From assembly GCA_003024985.2 (NCBI GenBank), contig PXIH01S0023412.1: 10,575 nt of DNA. One strand, 5' to 3'. Positions 1 to 7,548 of the stretch are shown piece by piece; the first letter of the stretch is position 1, and every line of letters starts with the position of its first letter. The notes beneath the pieces are model-generated. The model was not told the DNA's origin and did no database searches. It was given only the letters and a program-made list of their open reading frames with translations. The position numbers were made by a program, and so were the translations under genes. The DNA is from Euperipatoides rowelli. Its lineage: Eukaryota > Onychophora > Udeonychophora > Euonychophora > Peripatopsidae.

Positions 1-2
1 AA

Positions 3-816
3 ATATTCGGTTTAGAAATATTGAGTCGGTTCTCTTCAGGAACCTAATGCTATTACGGTTACCGACTATTAACTCGGTTCCCTTGCACCCCTAATCCCCA
101 GTCCAACGGTCAAGTTTTAAGGACAATCCAAACTATTAAGACTCAACTACTAAAATGCTATGAAACGTCTAATGACCCTTACCTGGTACTACTAAATTAT
201 AATAGTACCCCACATGATAAGTTGCCGGCACCTTCTGTGCTACTCATGGCAAGAAAACTTAGGACCACACTCCCAGGACATAAGAAGTTAAGAACTATGA
301 AACAATCCAGAAAAAAAACAAATATGGAAAATATACTTCTCAATAGACAAAATAAGCAGGCTTTCTATTATAATAAAGATGCAAAAACATTAAAACCATT
401 ACCTGTAGACACACCCGTCTATTACCAGACTAGAGAAAATAACTGGGCAACAGCAATAATAACTGAAAAAACTAATTACCTCAGATCATATAAAATCTAC
501 ACCCAGGGAGGATCTACACTCAGAAGAAATAGGAGACATCTGAGAATCAGAACTAATCTAGTCCCCTTTCCTAACACAGAAAAGGGATACTACAATTACT
601 TTCCACCTGATAATAATTTGCACACTAAGCCTACGGTATACTAACACCAGATTTGAATTTAACCCAAAAACCATCTAATTCCACTGAAATGTGGATGAAC
701 TCTCCTGTGGCTATACCTCTACAAATACCCAATGAAACATCTTATGGGAAGTGAAAAAGCCGATGGTTACCCGTTATGGTAGAGTAATCAACACTCCAGC
801 CAGATACAGAACCTAG
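3..816 (+). pseudogene. Ty3/gypsy retrotransposon pol, integrase C-terminal part (degenerate)
   Basis: This is the 3' end of a gypsy-type polyprotein whose integrase would insert element cDNA into chromosomes. The frame with codons beginning at multiples of 3 stays open from 48 to 644 and reads YYGYRLLTRFPCTPNPQSNG, equivalent to the integrase region just before helix 4. It continues through DPYLVLLNYNSTP, LLMARKLRTTLP, LKPLPVDTPVYY and the basic end GGSTLRRNRRHLR, typical of the integrase C-terminal domain. The ATG at 222 is internal and not a true start. After the stop at 642-644 homology continues in another frame (about 647-751), and the typical gypsy pol tail VTRYGRVINTPARYRT follows in a third frame to the stop at 814-816. 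A stop also sits at 45-47. The position of the catalytic glutamate (SNGQV-E-R in relatives) is leucine. The copy is dead. The gypsy assignment is strong; the clade is not determined. Confidence 0.88.
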
Positions 817-882
817 AAACTTTTTTTGTTGTGAAATTTGACTAACTATTTGGTTTGTTGTGTTTTGATTTCAATTTTCAAC

Positions 883-1050
883 AAAAAAAAAAAAAACGTG
901 TAATGTATGCTCACTTTCTTGTAGGTCATTTAACGAGAATCACTAGTTACGTGATCCTCAAGCTGATGACCTGAACTGTACTGTATTACTATTATATAAC
1001 AGTAACCAATATTAAATTAGTTATTTAAAGCTATTATGGTCTCAGAACTT
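883..1050 (+). repeat. Candidate polypurine tract and start of gypsy 3' LTR
   Basis: A run of 14 A bases (883-896) follows the pol stop by about 65 bases. It is followed after CG by TGTAATGTATGC at 899. LTRs commonly begin TG just after a purine tract, so 899 is a plausible LTR start. The right boundary is unknown; 1050 is only a placeholder, and no second LTR copy exists in the window for comparison. This is inference from position alone. Confidence 0.33.
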
Positions 1051-1265
1051 ATTATATTGTTCTTCATGCAGAAGGAGACTACAATATTCCAATATTGACT
1101 CGCTTTTGTTGTGTTCATTCATAATTTTCCTTGCTTTGTTTTCTTTTTGTACTACATGTAGCCTAAACCTTATATCTTGTACAGAAGCAGTTTACTGCTT
1201 ATAGTATATCAATAAAATAAATGTAATTTGTTCTTTGTACTGTTCTAGTGTTGAAATAAATATAC
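1051..1265 (+). other. AT-rich non-coding stretch, possible non-LTR 3' UTR
   Basis: I see no convincing coding homology here. The stretch contains a short hairpin (AGCAGT, TT, ACTGCT at 1186-1199), a TAGCCTA heptamer (1159-1165) and AATAAA-like signals near 1213 and 1255, and it runs into an AAT tail. Position and composition fit the 3' untranslated end of a non-LTR element, but no reverse transcriptase sequence is attached. Confidence 0.3.
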
Positions 1266-1284
1266 AATAATAATAATAATAATA
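1266..1284 (+). repeat. (AAT)n microsatellite tail
   Basis: About six AAT units are preceded by AAATAAATATAC. A very similar tail at 3381-3400 ends a recognisable non-LTR fragment, so this one is probably also a retrotransposon 3' tail rather than an independent microsatellite. Family 1 homology begins about 20 bases downstream. Confidence 0.75.
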
Positions 1285-1302
1285 CAGTAGGTGTGATTTG
1301 TT

Positions 1303-2433
1303 GACAGTTACAGAAAACATTGAAGATTTCATTGAACAATTGTGATACACTTCAGAAACTTCGAAAGCGTCACTATAAAAAATTCTAAGTCCAATATTCA
1401 ACTAAATGAATGCACCATTCTCTTGGAGATTTTCTGAAAATTACACAGTCTTACCACTGGGTTAATGAGCAAGCAACATTTCACCATTATGTTTTGTGTT
1501 TCAGGCAAGCAAATTTAAATACTATATAAGTTACAGAGATTGTTAGAAATTTTTGCGTTATAAAGTGATTGTCTCTCACACACGGCTGAATCATTTTATG
1601 TATTTCAGAAAGATGTTGAATTTCTCATATTTTATAGCACCTTATTTGTAAAGAGTAATTCCTTTTCAGATGGTGCAGCAGAACAATATAAGAATCGTAA
1701 AATTTTTACAAACTTGTGCCTCCATGAAAAAGAATTTGAACTAACTGTTGAGTGGCATTTCTTTTTTTTTTTGCAACATCACATGAAAAGGAGCCATTTA
1801 TGGAACCACAAAATGATTTGTTTCCAAAGTAAGCCTTCAAAGGATAACAAATTTTGATATTACTCCAAAAGATATGTTTGAGCTTTGTGACAAAAATATT
1901 ACCAGTTAGAGTAAAATATGTGTTGGGCCTATAGCAAATTCAGAGGTAGAAAAACAAAAAAAAAAATTATTGATAGGTTCATTTTGTTTCTTGCAGTTTC
2001 AAATGCGAAAGAGTATCGCAGTTTATTCCAGTAAATGAGTGTACAGTTAGAGTCCGCCACATTTCTAGCTCTGAACAGTTGACCAATGTAATTATATCAC
2101 AGCATACCAGAATACAGGATGTACCCAAATATCTGTCATTGGAAACAATAAAAATAAATAGCTAGGTTGTGTATGACGACAAATGGTGGCTTAGAATAGT
2201 TCAAGATGTTTTGGAATCTTTAAGAGATTTTTTTTTTTTTGTTCAATTTTTCCATATTTCAGTTACATGTGTAAGTTTCAAGTTGTTGGAGGATGTTTAT
2301 GTTTGGGTGGAACTCATAAACATTATCAGGTTTATCTCACATTGAACTAAGCATGGCTACAGGCAGAGTGCAAAACATCACTCCTGAAATGTGTTCTTTC
2401 ACTTCTGAATGCTTCATGAACATACCAAATTAA
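1303..2433 (+). pseudogene. Uncharacterised transposase-like protein, 'family 1', degenerate C-terminal two thirds
   Basis: Fragments in all three + frames line up, in order, with a multicopy protein I recall from cnidarian and arthropod genomes without an assigned function. They are: TENIEDFIEQL (from about 1310); WRFSENYT (1424-1447); QSYHWVNEQATFHHYVLC (1446-1499); SDCLSHTAESFYVFQKD (from 1564); FSDGAAEQYKNRKIFTNLCL (from 1663); EWHFF and ATSHEKEP (1750-1796); SLQRITNFDITPKDMFELC (from 1832); SQFIPVNECTVRVRHISSSE (from about 2013); VYDDKWWLRIV (from 2169); DVYVWVELINII (from 2292); SMATGRVQNITPE, ending at the stop 2431-2433. The conserved acidic residues (SENY region, FSDG) followed by Q-Y-K-N and a His-rich loop resemble an RNase H-like DDE transposase core, which is inference. 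Frameshifts include T runs at 1762-1772 and 2228-2240, and there are internal stops. The N-terminal part is missing, apparently cut off where the AAT-tailed sequence joins. Confidence 0.68.
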
Positions 2434-2757
2434 ACATTAGAAAATTGTACGTGCCTTTTAACTTGAACGAATTGTTAATCTAGTTTTTAGTGACAGTGTA
2501 TCTAAAAAAATATATTTAGTGTAGGCCTAATGATATTCTAATGTGAAAAAAAATGAAATCGTGTATTACAAAATGGGGATAGTTAATCAGTGAAAATGAA
2601 CATTTATCATTTTGGTAAGATTTTAGTTATGGTATGTATTTTTTATAAGTGACCTAATATCACATTACAGTGTGTATTATTTATATTTTCCATAAAAATT
2701 GTAGCATTTTAGTGTTAATAAATTATTTAACATAAAAGTACTTTAGAAGTGATCAAA
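2434..2757. other. Unassigned AT-rich spacer
   Basis: I see no coding homology, tandem repeat or RNA gene here. It carries a TAGGCCTA octamer at 2522-2529 and several A runs. It separates the family 1 stop from the first recognisable family 2 residues, and could include terminal sequences of either element. Confidence 0.4.
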
Positions 2758-3029
2758 CCAGACAATGGCAGACATGCAAGGTAGATTTCTCTGTTAAAAA
2801 AAAAAGTCATGATGAACTTGAAGTCAAGAATCATATTTGTTCATTCCCAGCTTATGAGAGTCACTACAGTAGGCATCAAACTGAAAAGAAATATTTCCTT
2901 TCAATTCGGTACAAAGTCTATGTGAACAGTGCAAAATCTATGTTGGTAGAACTATTTATGGCTTGAATTCAAGAAAATAAAGCTTTCTTTTTAAAAAGTC
3001 AAGTGTTGATACTTGCGGTAAAAGTGACA

Positions 3030-3400
3030 CAATTGTCTTTGAAGTTTGCTAAGTCATTTTTTCGATCCTTTCCTGAATATCTTTCGCCTACTCAATTGTC
3101 TGTTTCTGGAATTGCCACGAGAAACTCTTTTAAACATGTTTTACCAAAAATTAAAACTAAAAGGTTTGAAAAATCACCCATCATTAATGCCATTAATCTG
3201 TTTAATAGTATGTTGTAAATTATTTTCTAATCATATTTTTTAACTTAGCATTTTCATTAATTATGATCTAGCTGAATGCCAGATCATTATTGTCGAACAC
3301 ACAATGTAACTTATGTAATAAGTCTTATATCTGTTAAGGCCAAAGACTTAATTTAATGTATACCATCAGGATTTAAATAAAATAATAATAATAATAATAT
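3030..3400 (+). mobile_element. 5'-truncated non-LTR retrotransposon 3' end (CR1/Jockey/I-like) inside family 2
   Basis: An open frame ending at the stop 3216-3218 reads FFRSFPEYLSPTQLSVSGIA, then VLPKIKTKRFEKSPIINA and INLFNSML. This resembles the extreme C-terminus of CR1/Jockey/I-type reverse transcriptase proteins, where a K-S-x-x-x-x-x-I-x-x-F/W-N-S-L pattern is common. About 160 bases of AT-rich 3' untranslated sequence follow, then AATAA-type signals and an (AAT)n tail at 3381-3400. Family 2 homology is found on both sides (DTC motif before, FDLQ motif after), so this is an insertion within that pseudogene. The left boundary is approximate and no clear target duplication was found, as is often true of CR1-like elements. 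Confidence 0.6.
3381..3400 (+). repeat. (AAT)n 3' tail of the inserted non-LTR fragment
   Basis: About six AAT units follow TTTAAATAA. The repeat marks the 3' junction of the retrotransposon fragment with the family 2 pseudogene, which resumes with ATGCAGGTTAAGG. Short simple-repeat tails are typical of target-primed reverse transcription. Confidence 0.75.
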
Positions 3401-3665
3401 GCAGGTTAAGGTTGCTTCAGATACAGGCAATTCAGTGGCCAAAGTAGTGAAGAAAGCCTTAAATACCAAAAAAATGTTGACTTTGAATATAAACAAAACA
3501 AAAAAGAATTGATAAGGAAGAAATTTGCCCACTAAAAAATGCTACATATTTGATTTGCAGTGCAATGTCTTGGGAGTTGGGACTCCATACCTTGTTTTAA
3601 AAACGTCAGCTTATAGACTTTTAATTTGACTGCCATGACACTGCTATTAGAATGTCTTATCATTA

Positions 3666-3673
3666 CATGTGAC
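3666..3673 (+). repeat. Left 8-bp target site duplication (CATGTGAC)
   Basis: CATGTGAC immediately precedes the CAGGG terminus of the MITE and is repeated exactly at 4003-4010. An 8-bp duplication is the hallmark of hAT transposition. Confidence 0.82.
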
Positions 3674-4002
3674 CAGGGCCTTTCAGAAAAATTTGAGGCC
3701 CGGGGCAAGTTATATTCTTGAGGCCCTTAAAAATTGAAAAATATAATTTTGATAAGCTTTTTTTTTTGATGTATGGACGTTTTTATTCCATAAAATTGGT
3801 TGTAAATAGTTTGATAAGCTTTTTTTTTTGGTTGTATAGACGTTTTGATTACATAGAGTTGGTTGTGGAGATTTTGATAAGTTTTTGGGGGCAAGTGTGG
3901 CCGTTTGGTTGAACATTAATTGGTGATTTTCCTGCAGATCGAGGCACCTCAAAAAAAAATTGAGACCAATAAAATTGTGAGGCACAGGGACTATAGCCCC
4001 TG
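3674..4002. mobile_element. Non-autonomous hAT-type element (MITE), 329 bp
   Basis: The element begins CAGGGCCTTT and ends with the reverse complement of CAGGGGCTAT, giving imperfect terminal inverted repeats matching at 8 of the first 10 positions and identical for the first five (CAGGG). It is flanked by the perfect 8-bp duplication CATGTGAC. Both traits define hAT elements. It is far too short for a transposase and none is visible; open stretches on either strand here are repeats without homology. GAGGCCC occurs near the left end (3695, 3720) and GAGGCAC near the right end (3941, 3979); such subterminal motifs often serve as hAT transposase binding sites. The interior is a three-copy tandem repeat. 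It sits inside the family 2 pseudogene, between codons of the YM-x-H region. Confidence 0.82.
3749..3935 (+). repeat. Three-copy degenerate tandem repeat, unit 62-63 bp, inside the hAT MITE
   Basis: TTGATAAG recurs at 3749, 3811 and 3874, spaced 62 and 63 bases. Each copy continues with a T-rich run, a GTGT/TGTA-x-GACGTTT-like segment and an ATTGGTTG or TTGGTTG block. The third copy is the most diverged, with its T run changed to TTTTTGGGGG. The array forms more than half of the element, so repeat number probably varies between copies of this MITE. Confidence 0.8.
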
Positions 4003-4010
4003 CATGTGAC
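4003..4010 (+). repeat. Right 8-bp target site duplication (CATGTGAC)
   Basis: Exact copy of 3666-3673, immediately after the CCCCTG terminus of the MITE. The pseudogene frame (codons starting at 4004, 4007, 4010) continues correctly from the left side if one copy and the element are removed. Confidence 0.82.
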
Positions 4011-4485
4011 ATTAAACCACATTTGGAAGAGGAGCAAATGAAATTGCTTCATGTCTTTACCATTTTAGGTAGTTTGCCAGATGTTGTAAAAGTGACATTT
4101 TATTCTGACACGTAGCGATCAAAATAAAAATACCCCTGGCAGATTTTACTCATTACTCTAAAATAAAATCACAAATTCTTATTTTCTGGTTTCTAACACA
4201 TGGAATGTGATGTCGATCATGCTTTAATTGAAGTGCAAAAGAAACACCTTCAATTTCCAATATACCACACACAACCCCACATAATTGGTATCAACTTGTG
4301 AGGCCTACAGGGAGACAGAAAAATCAAATAATGAAGGCCAACCATTTAAGTGGCATGATGTTCAATGGCTTTGTTACCTACTGAGGGTCATTTTAAATAG
4401 ACAAGTTTCTTAGAAGACAGAATACAACATTAGCTAGCACAGATATCACTAAGAAGTACAATAATGTGGTTCCTATTTTGATTGA

Positions 4486-4716
4486 GAAAAAAGGGACTTT
4501 ATTCAAATACTCAATCATATACCCCCTATTTTTCATGAAATTTATGTGAAACTGAAAATAGCAGCTGTTGTTGCATGCATTGAAGAGGGGTATGATGAAT
4601 TCTTGGCTGAATTTGGTGCGGTTAGTGATATGAAGACGGAATCAATTAGTATGGTGTCAGGCCAAGTTATTGACACAGGGCCATTATCTATGTCTAACTT
4701 TGAAAGAAGGTATTAA
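4486..4716 (+). pseudogene. Open stretch: end of family 2 plus unrecognised C-terminal extension
   Basis: This frame is open for 76 codons with no ATG at its beginning. Its first third (about 4495-4560) is family 2 sequence ending IPPIFHEIYVKLK. The remaining 50 or so residues, including AAVVACIEEGYDEFLAEFG and MVSGQVIDTGPLSMSNFE, have a normal soluble-protein composition but match nothing I recognise. They could be the natural C-terminus of this family 2 member or the start of an unrelated sequence joined in frame. The stop is at 4714-4716. Confidence 0.45.
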
Positions 4717-4851
4717 GAAGGAACAAATACCTAAAATGTTTATGAAATGTGATGATAAATATAATAAAATGTTCAAGTAAAACCAGAACATTGCTAGAAA
4801 TATGAAAAGGAGGGACACATTAAGATTAACGAGAATTTGCCCTAAATATTT

Positions 4852-5052
4852 TTGTACAACTTGTATAATTGCCCAATATCATATGCAAACAAAATTTATA
4901 TGGGCCAGAGAATGGTTAATGACGTTTTCAAAGAAATAGATAGTTCATTCATGGATACATCACAACCATATGCTGCAAGTAATAAGTCTAATATTAATGA
5001 TAAAGTGGTTACTAGAATACTAGAGTTAATGCTAATGGAATTTCAGGAATAA
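4852..5052 (+). other. Unrecognised short open stretch, possible non-LTR ORF1 remnant
   Basis: A 66-codon frame (MYNLYNCPISYANK... to ILELMLMEFQE) ends at 5050-5052. It lies upstream of an endonuclease-reverse transcriptase remnant in the same orientation, where ORF1 of a non-LTR element would be expected. No zinc finger, esterase or coiled coil can be clearly made out. A neighbouring frame reads ICPKYFCTTC (about 4833-4862), which has zinc-knuckle-like cysteine spacing but is too short to judge. Function is not assigned. Confidence 0.25.
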
Positions 5053-5241
5053 AATGTCAGCATGACCAGGTAGAGAATGTTACTAATAGAATAAATTGAA
5101 AAATAGTTTGTTTGCGAACTAATTTAGAAAAATTTTCATCCCTTATTATACAATACTAGCTCTAATTATGAATTGCATATCAACAAAAGTAAAAGTAGAT
5201 CATTTGGTTAAAACAGGTTTGCAATATAACATACTGTAGAT

Positions 5242-5643
5242 ATGATACTTATTCAAAAGACTCATTTAAAGGGAAATGAGAATACACATCTTAAATCTCT
5301 CCATAATCTTTTGCTTTGACAATATCTTCATCAATATTTGGTAGAGCAGGTGTAGTTATAGGCATTCATAAGAATAATAGGACATCAATATGAAAGTATT
5401 AATTTCAAATGAGAGACTTATAATATCTACTTTCACAAGTGTTCCAGTTCTGATAATGAGCTATTATGGCAACAATATAGAGGCAGTGAATAATAAATTT
5501 TATTATGTCGGACCTCGATAAAGTTATTGAATTTAAGGGAAGCAAAGTAATTTGTGGTGATTTAAATATTCACATTACAGGATTCTCAGCATTCAAGGAC
5601 ATTTTGTTAAATAACAATATGGTAGCTGCTGCACAAGTAACTT
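5242..5643 (+). pseudogene. Non-LTR retrotransposon endonuclease domain (APE type), degenerate
   Basis: Fragments match the apurinic-like endonuclease that nicks the target DNA in non-LTR elements. MILIQKTHLKGNENTHLK (5242-5295) corresponds to the strand carrying the conserved Q-E-T motif. FGRAGVVIGIHKNNRTSI (about 5336-5390) corresponds to the G-R-x-G-V-x-I strand. KVICGDLNIHITGF (about 5544-5585) corresponds to the conserved G-D-x-N motif, followed by FKDILLNNNMVAAAQVT and a stop at 5643-5645. The first motif has Lys where the catalytic Glu belongs (QKTH), and the frames differ between fragments. The reverse transcriptase follows directly in the same orientation. Confidence 0.62.
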
Positions 5644-5652
5644 AGATAACTA

Positions 5653-7130
5653 GTGAGCGTTTTACGTAATACTGATGGAAAGAGAAATCCAGGATTGACT
5701 AATTCCCATGCATCTTTTGATCGTGGTGTTTTGAATCTTCCTTATGATGAATATAATTTTCCTCAAATAAGTGTTTTACAGGTAGACAGTAGTTTGTCTA
5801 AACTGAATCTGTTGGGATCTGCTGCACCTTATGATGTAGCCTACTTCCTTTTGTTTATCAAGAATCTGACCACTTGATAAATAGATCTATTAATGAGAGT
5901 ATTTGTCCTGAAATTTGGAAATCATTATGATCTTTATTCCAAAAGTGAAATGTTCTTTATCACCCAAGGATATTTGTCCCATTTCGATTACTTCTCCAAT
6001 AATTAAAGTGCATGAAAGGTTCATTTTGGATCATACGCTGAGTGTGGTTTCTGAGTGCCTTGATCCCTTGCAGTTTGTGGGTGTTCCTGGAAGGTCTATT
6101 GTTCAGCACGTGTCAATATTTTTGGGTATAGCCTACATACTGATAACTGACTATGCTAAAGCTTTCGATAATGCGGACATCTTTTTTCTTAACTTCTTGA
6201 AAATTAATCCTCCTTCAACCTCAATTTTAAATGGTTTGCTTCTTTTCTTCACAAAAGAGTGCAGATTATAAGAGGTAATAACACTTTGGTGCCATTAAGC
6301 TTTACATGTAAATTACATGTAGGCCTACCAATGGAATTCCTCAAGGAACCGTCTTAGGTCCTTTTATTTTTGCAGTGATTGTTAATTATGTTGCAAGGAG
6401 TATCCCTGGCTCTCAGAAATATGTTGACGTTACCTCTGAAATCAAGAAAAAATTTATACTTCTTCCTCAGGACTTAATCAAATTCACAGAGTCGATGGAA
6501 ATCAATCTCACGTTGAATAAAGCTACGTACATAGGCTATGTCATTTTGATTTTAAGAAAATTAAAACTCCTATATCTATTCAGTGTGATTCTGGATACTT
6601 AGAACAATCTACGTCATTTTGCCTACTTGAATTACTATACAGGATAATTTGAAATGAGATTGTCACGTCCAATCTATGATTACAAGAGTGAATAAGAAAA
6701 TGTTCCTGTTGTATTATATGAGATGGATTGGAATGAGCTGTGTCTCCATGAAATTGGTCTAAGTTGCTCTGATTAGATCCATTTTGGAGTATGGCACTCC
6801 TATTTGGCATTCTTCACTTCCTAGGAGATTGTCATTGGAAATTGAGATAATTCAGAAACGGGCATTGAGGGTCATTATGGGTGACAATTACATTAACACT
6901 AAAGAATCACTGACCGCACTGTCCTTGGAACCTTTATACATAAGGAGGCACAATTTACACAAATTTTTGCTCTCAAAGTTTTTAAGGCATTCCCCGACCG
7001 TCTTACTTCAACTCATGGCGAGGTTTCAGGCAGACTTACTAGAGGGCAAGATCTTCATGTTATATCCCCTTTTCTAAAACAAACAGAATGAAGTTTTCTT
7101 CAATAATGTCATACCTCATGTCTGTTAGTG
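5653..7130 (+). pseudogene. Non-LTR retrotransposon reverse transcriptase (CR1/L2-like), degenerate
   Basis: Ordered reverse transcriptase motifs occur in shifting frames. ISVLQVDSSLSKLN (about 5770) is the pre-RT region. INESICPEIWKS, then MIFIPKVKC and SPKDICPISITSPIIKVHER (5880-6020), corresponds to the W-K-x-A-x-I-x-P-x-x-K and R-P-I-S-L-x-x block. LDPLQFVGVPGRSIVQHV (about 6060-6115) follows, then DYAKAFD (about 6148-6169), carrying the first catalytic Asp. KRVQIIRGNNTLVPLSFT (about 6256-6309), NGIPQGTVLGP (6330-6362) and QKYVDVTSE (about 6414-6440) come next. HVQSMITRVNKKMFLLYY (about 6665) and SILEYGTPIWHSSLPRRL through RRHNLHKF (6778-6965) form the C-terminal connection. The catalytic Y-x-D-D is YVDV, so the second Asp is lost. 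Stops and frameshifts exclude function. Homology fades near 7130. The CR1/L2-like placement is from motif style and is tentative. Confidence 0.83.
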
Positions 7131-7545
7131 AAGACATTAAAGAAAATCCCTTTTAGCTATTCTTTAGTAGCCTATTTGTAAATTTCATTGTGATGCCATT
7201 ACTTAATGTGCTTTTCAATTTTCTATGTTAAAGTTCTTAGGCTATATCCTTTTCTGGGCTAAGGAACTTGTTTATCCTCTAACTTTTTTATTTGTAACTG
7301 TAATATTCCTCTTATTTATGTATTTTTATATTTTTTTTTGGTTAATAAACGATAATATATTTTGTTCATTTAGTTTACTGCCTAAGGGCTCTTTCAGGTT
7401 ATTTCCATTTGCCTTCTCTGACCATTTAATTATATTAACCTTCTTATGGTCTTGCTGTTAACTTGTTTAATAAGAAATATAAAAATAGGAGGGCTTTAAA
7501 AACACTTCTGTCTGGTTATGTCTATTCTATTTCTGACTTTAAATG
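7131..7545 (+). other. T-rich 3' region of the non-LTR element
   Basis: The sequence after the reverse transcriptase remnant has long T runs, TAGCCTA/TAGGCTA heptamers (7168, 7238) and a candidate polyadenylation motif, TTAATAAACGATAAT, near 7340-7355. This is consistent with the element's 3' untranslated end. An open frame at 7225-7461 is made of Phe and Leu codons from T-rich DNA and has no homology. The exact 3' end of the element cannot be placed. Confidence 0.45.
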
Positions 7546-7548
7546 TAG

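Larger units (their letters stand above)
2758..4575 (+). pseudogene. Uncharacterised transposase-like protein, 'family 2', split by two insertions
   Basis: Ordered fragments match a second multicopy invertebrate protein family without an assigned function, recalled from motifs. They are: DNGRHAR (2761-2781); LEVKNHICSFPAYESHYSRH then QTEKKYF (about 2817-2897); VDTCGKSDT (about 3006-3032); FDLQCNVLGVGTPY (from 3549); TTFGRGANEIASCLYHF (4016-4066); LGSLPDVVKVTFYSDT (4065-4112); MECDVDHALIEVQKKH (from 4200); HNWYQLVRPTGRQKNQ (from 4280); KKYNNVVPILIEKKG (4451-4495); DFIQILNHIPPIFHEIYVKL (4495-4554). The YSDT motif, normally followed by a GGQN-type sequence, and the later ECD-x-DHA-x-IE resemble the acidic core of a transposase, which is inference. 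The gene is interrupted by a non-LTR fragment (3030-3400) and a hAT MITE (3674-4010). Stops at 4007-4009, 4013-4015 and 4113-4115, an A-run frameshift near 2797-2805 and further shifts show it is dead. Confidence 0.68.

Noticed and set aside
222-644. ATG-initiated 140-codon gene
   Set aside because: Homology to integrase extends upstream of the ATG in the same frame, so this is an internal Met of a truncated pol rather than a separate gene.
1192-1401. Minus-strand open frame with a poly-Tyr run
   Set aside because: The Tyr run is the reverse of the AAT microsatellite, and the plus strand there carries family 1 homology.
3030-3400. Target site duplication around the non-LTR fragment
   Set aside because: TGCGGTAAA before and TGCAGGTTAA after look vaguely alike but do not form a clean duplication at the junctions.
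3710-4052. Open frames on both strands between 3710 and 4052
   Set aside because: They come from the tandem repeat inside the hAT MITE and run across its right end. A repeat period of about 63, a multiple of three, keeps the frames open by itself.
7225-7461. Hydrophobic open frame that could pass for a membrane protein
   Set aside because: Phe/Leu/Ile content follows from T-rich 3' untranslated sequence; there is no homology and no neighbouring gene context.
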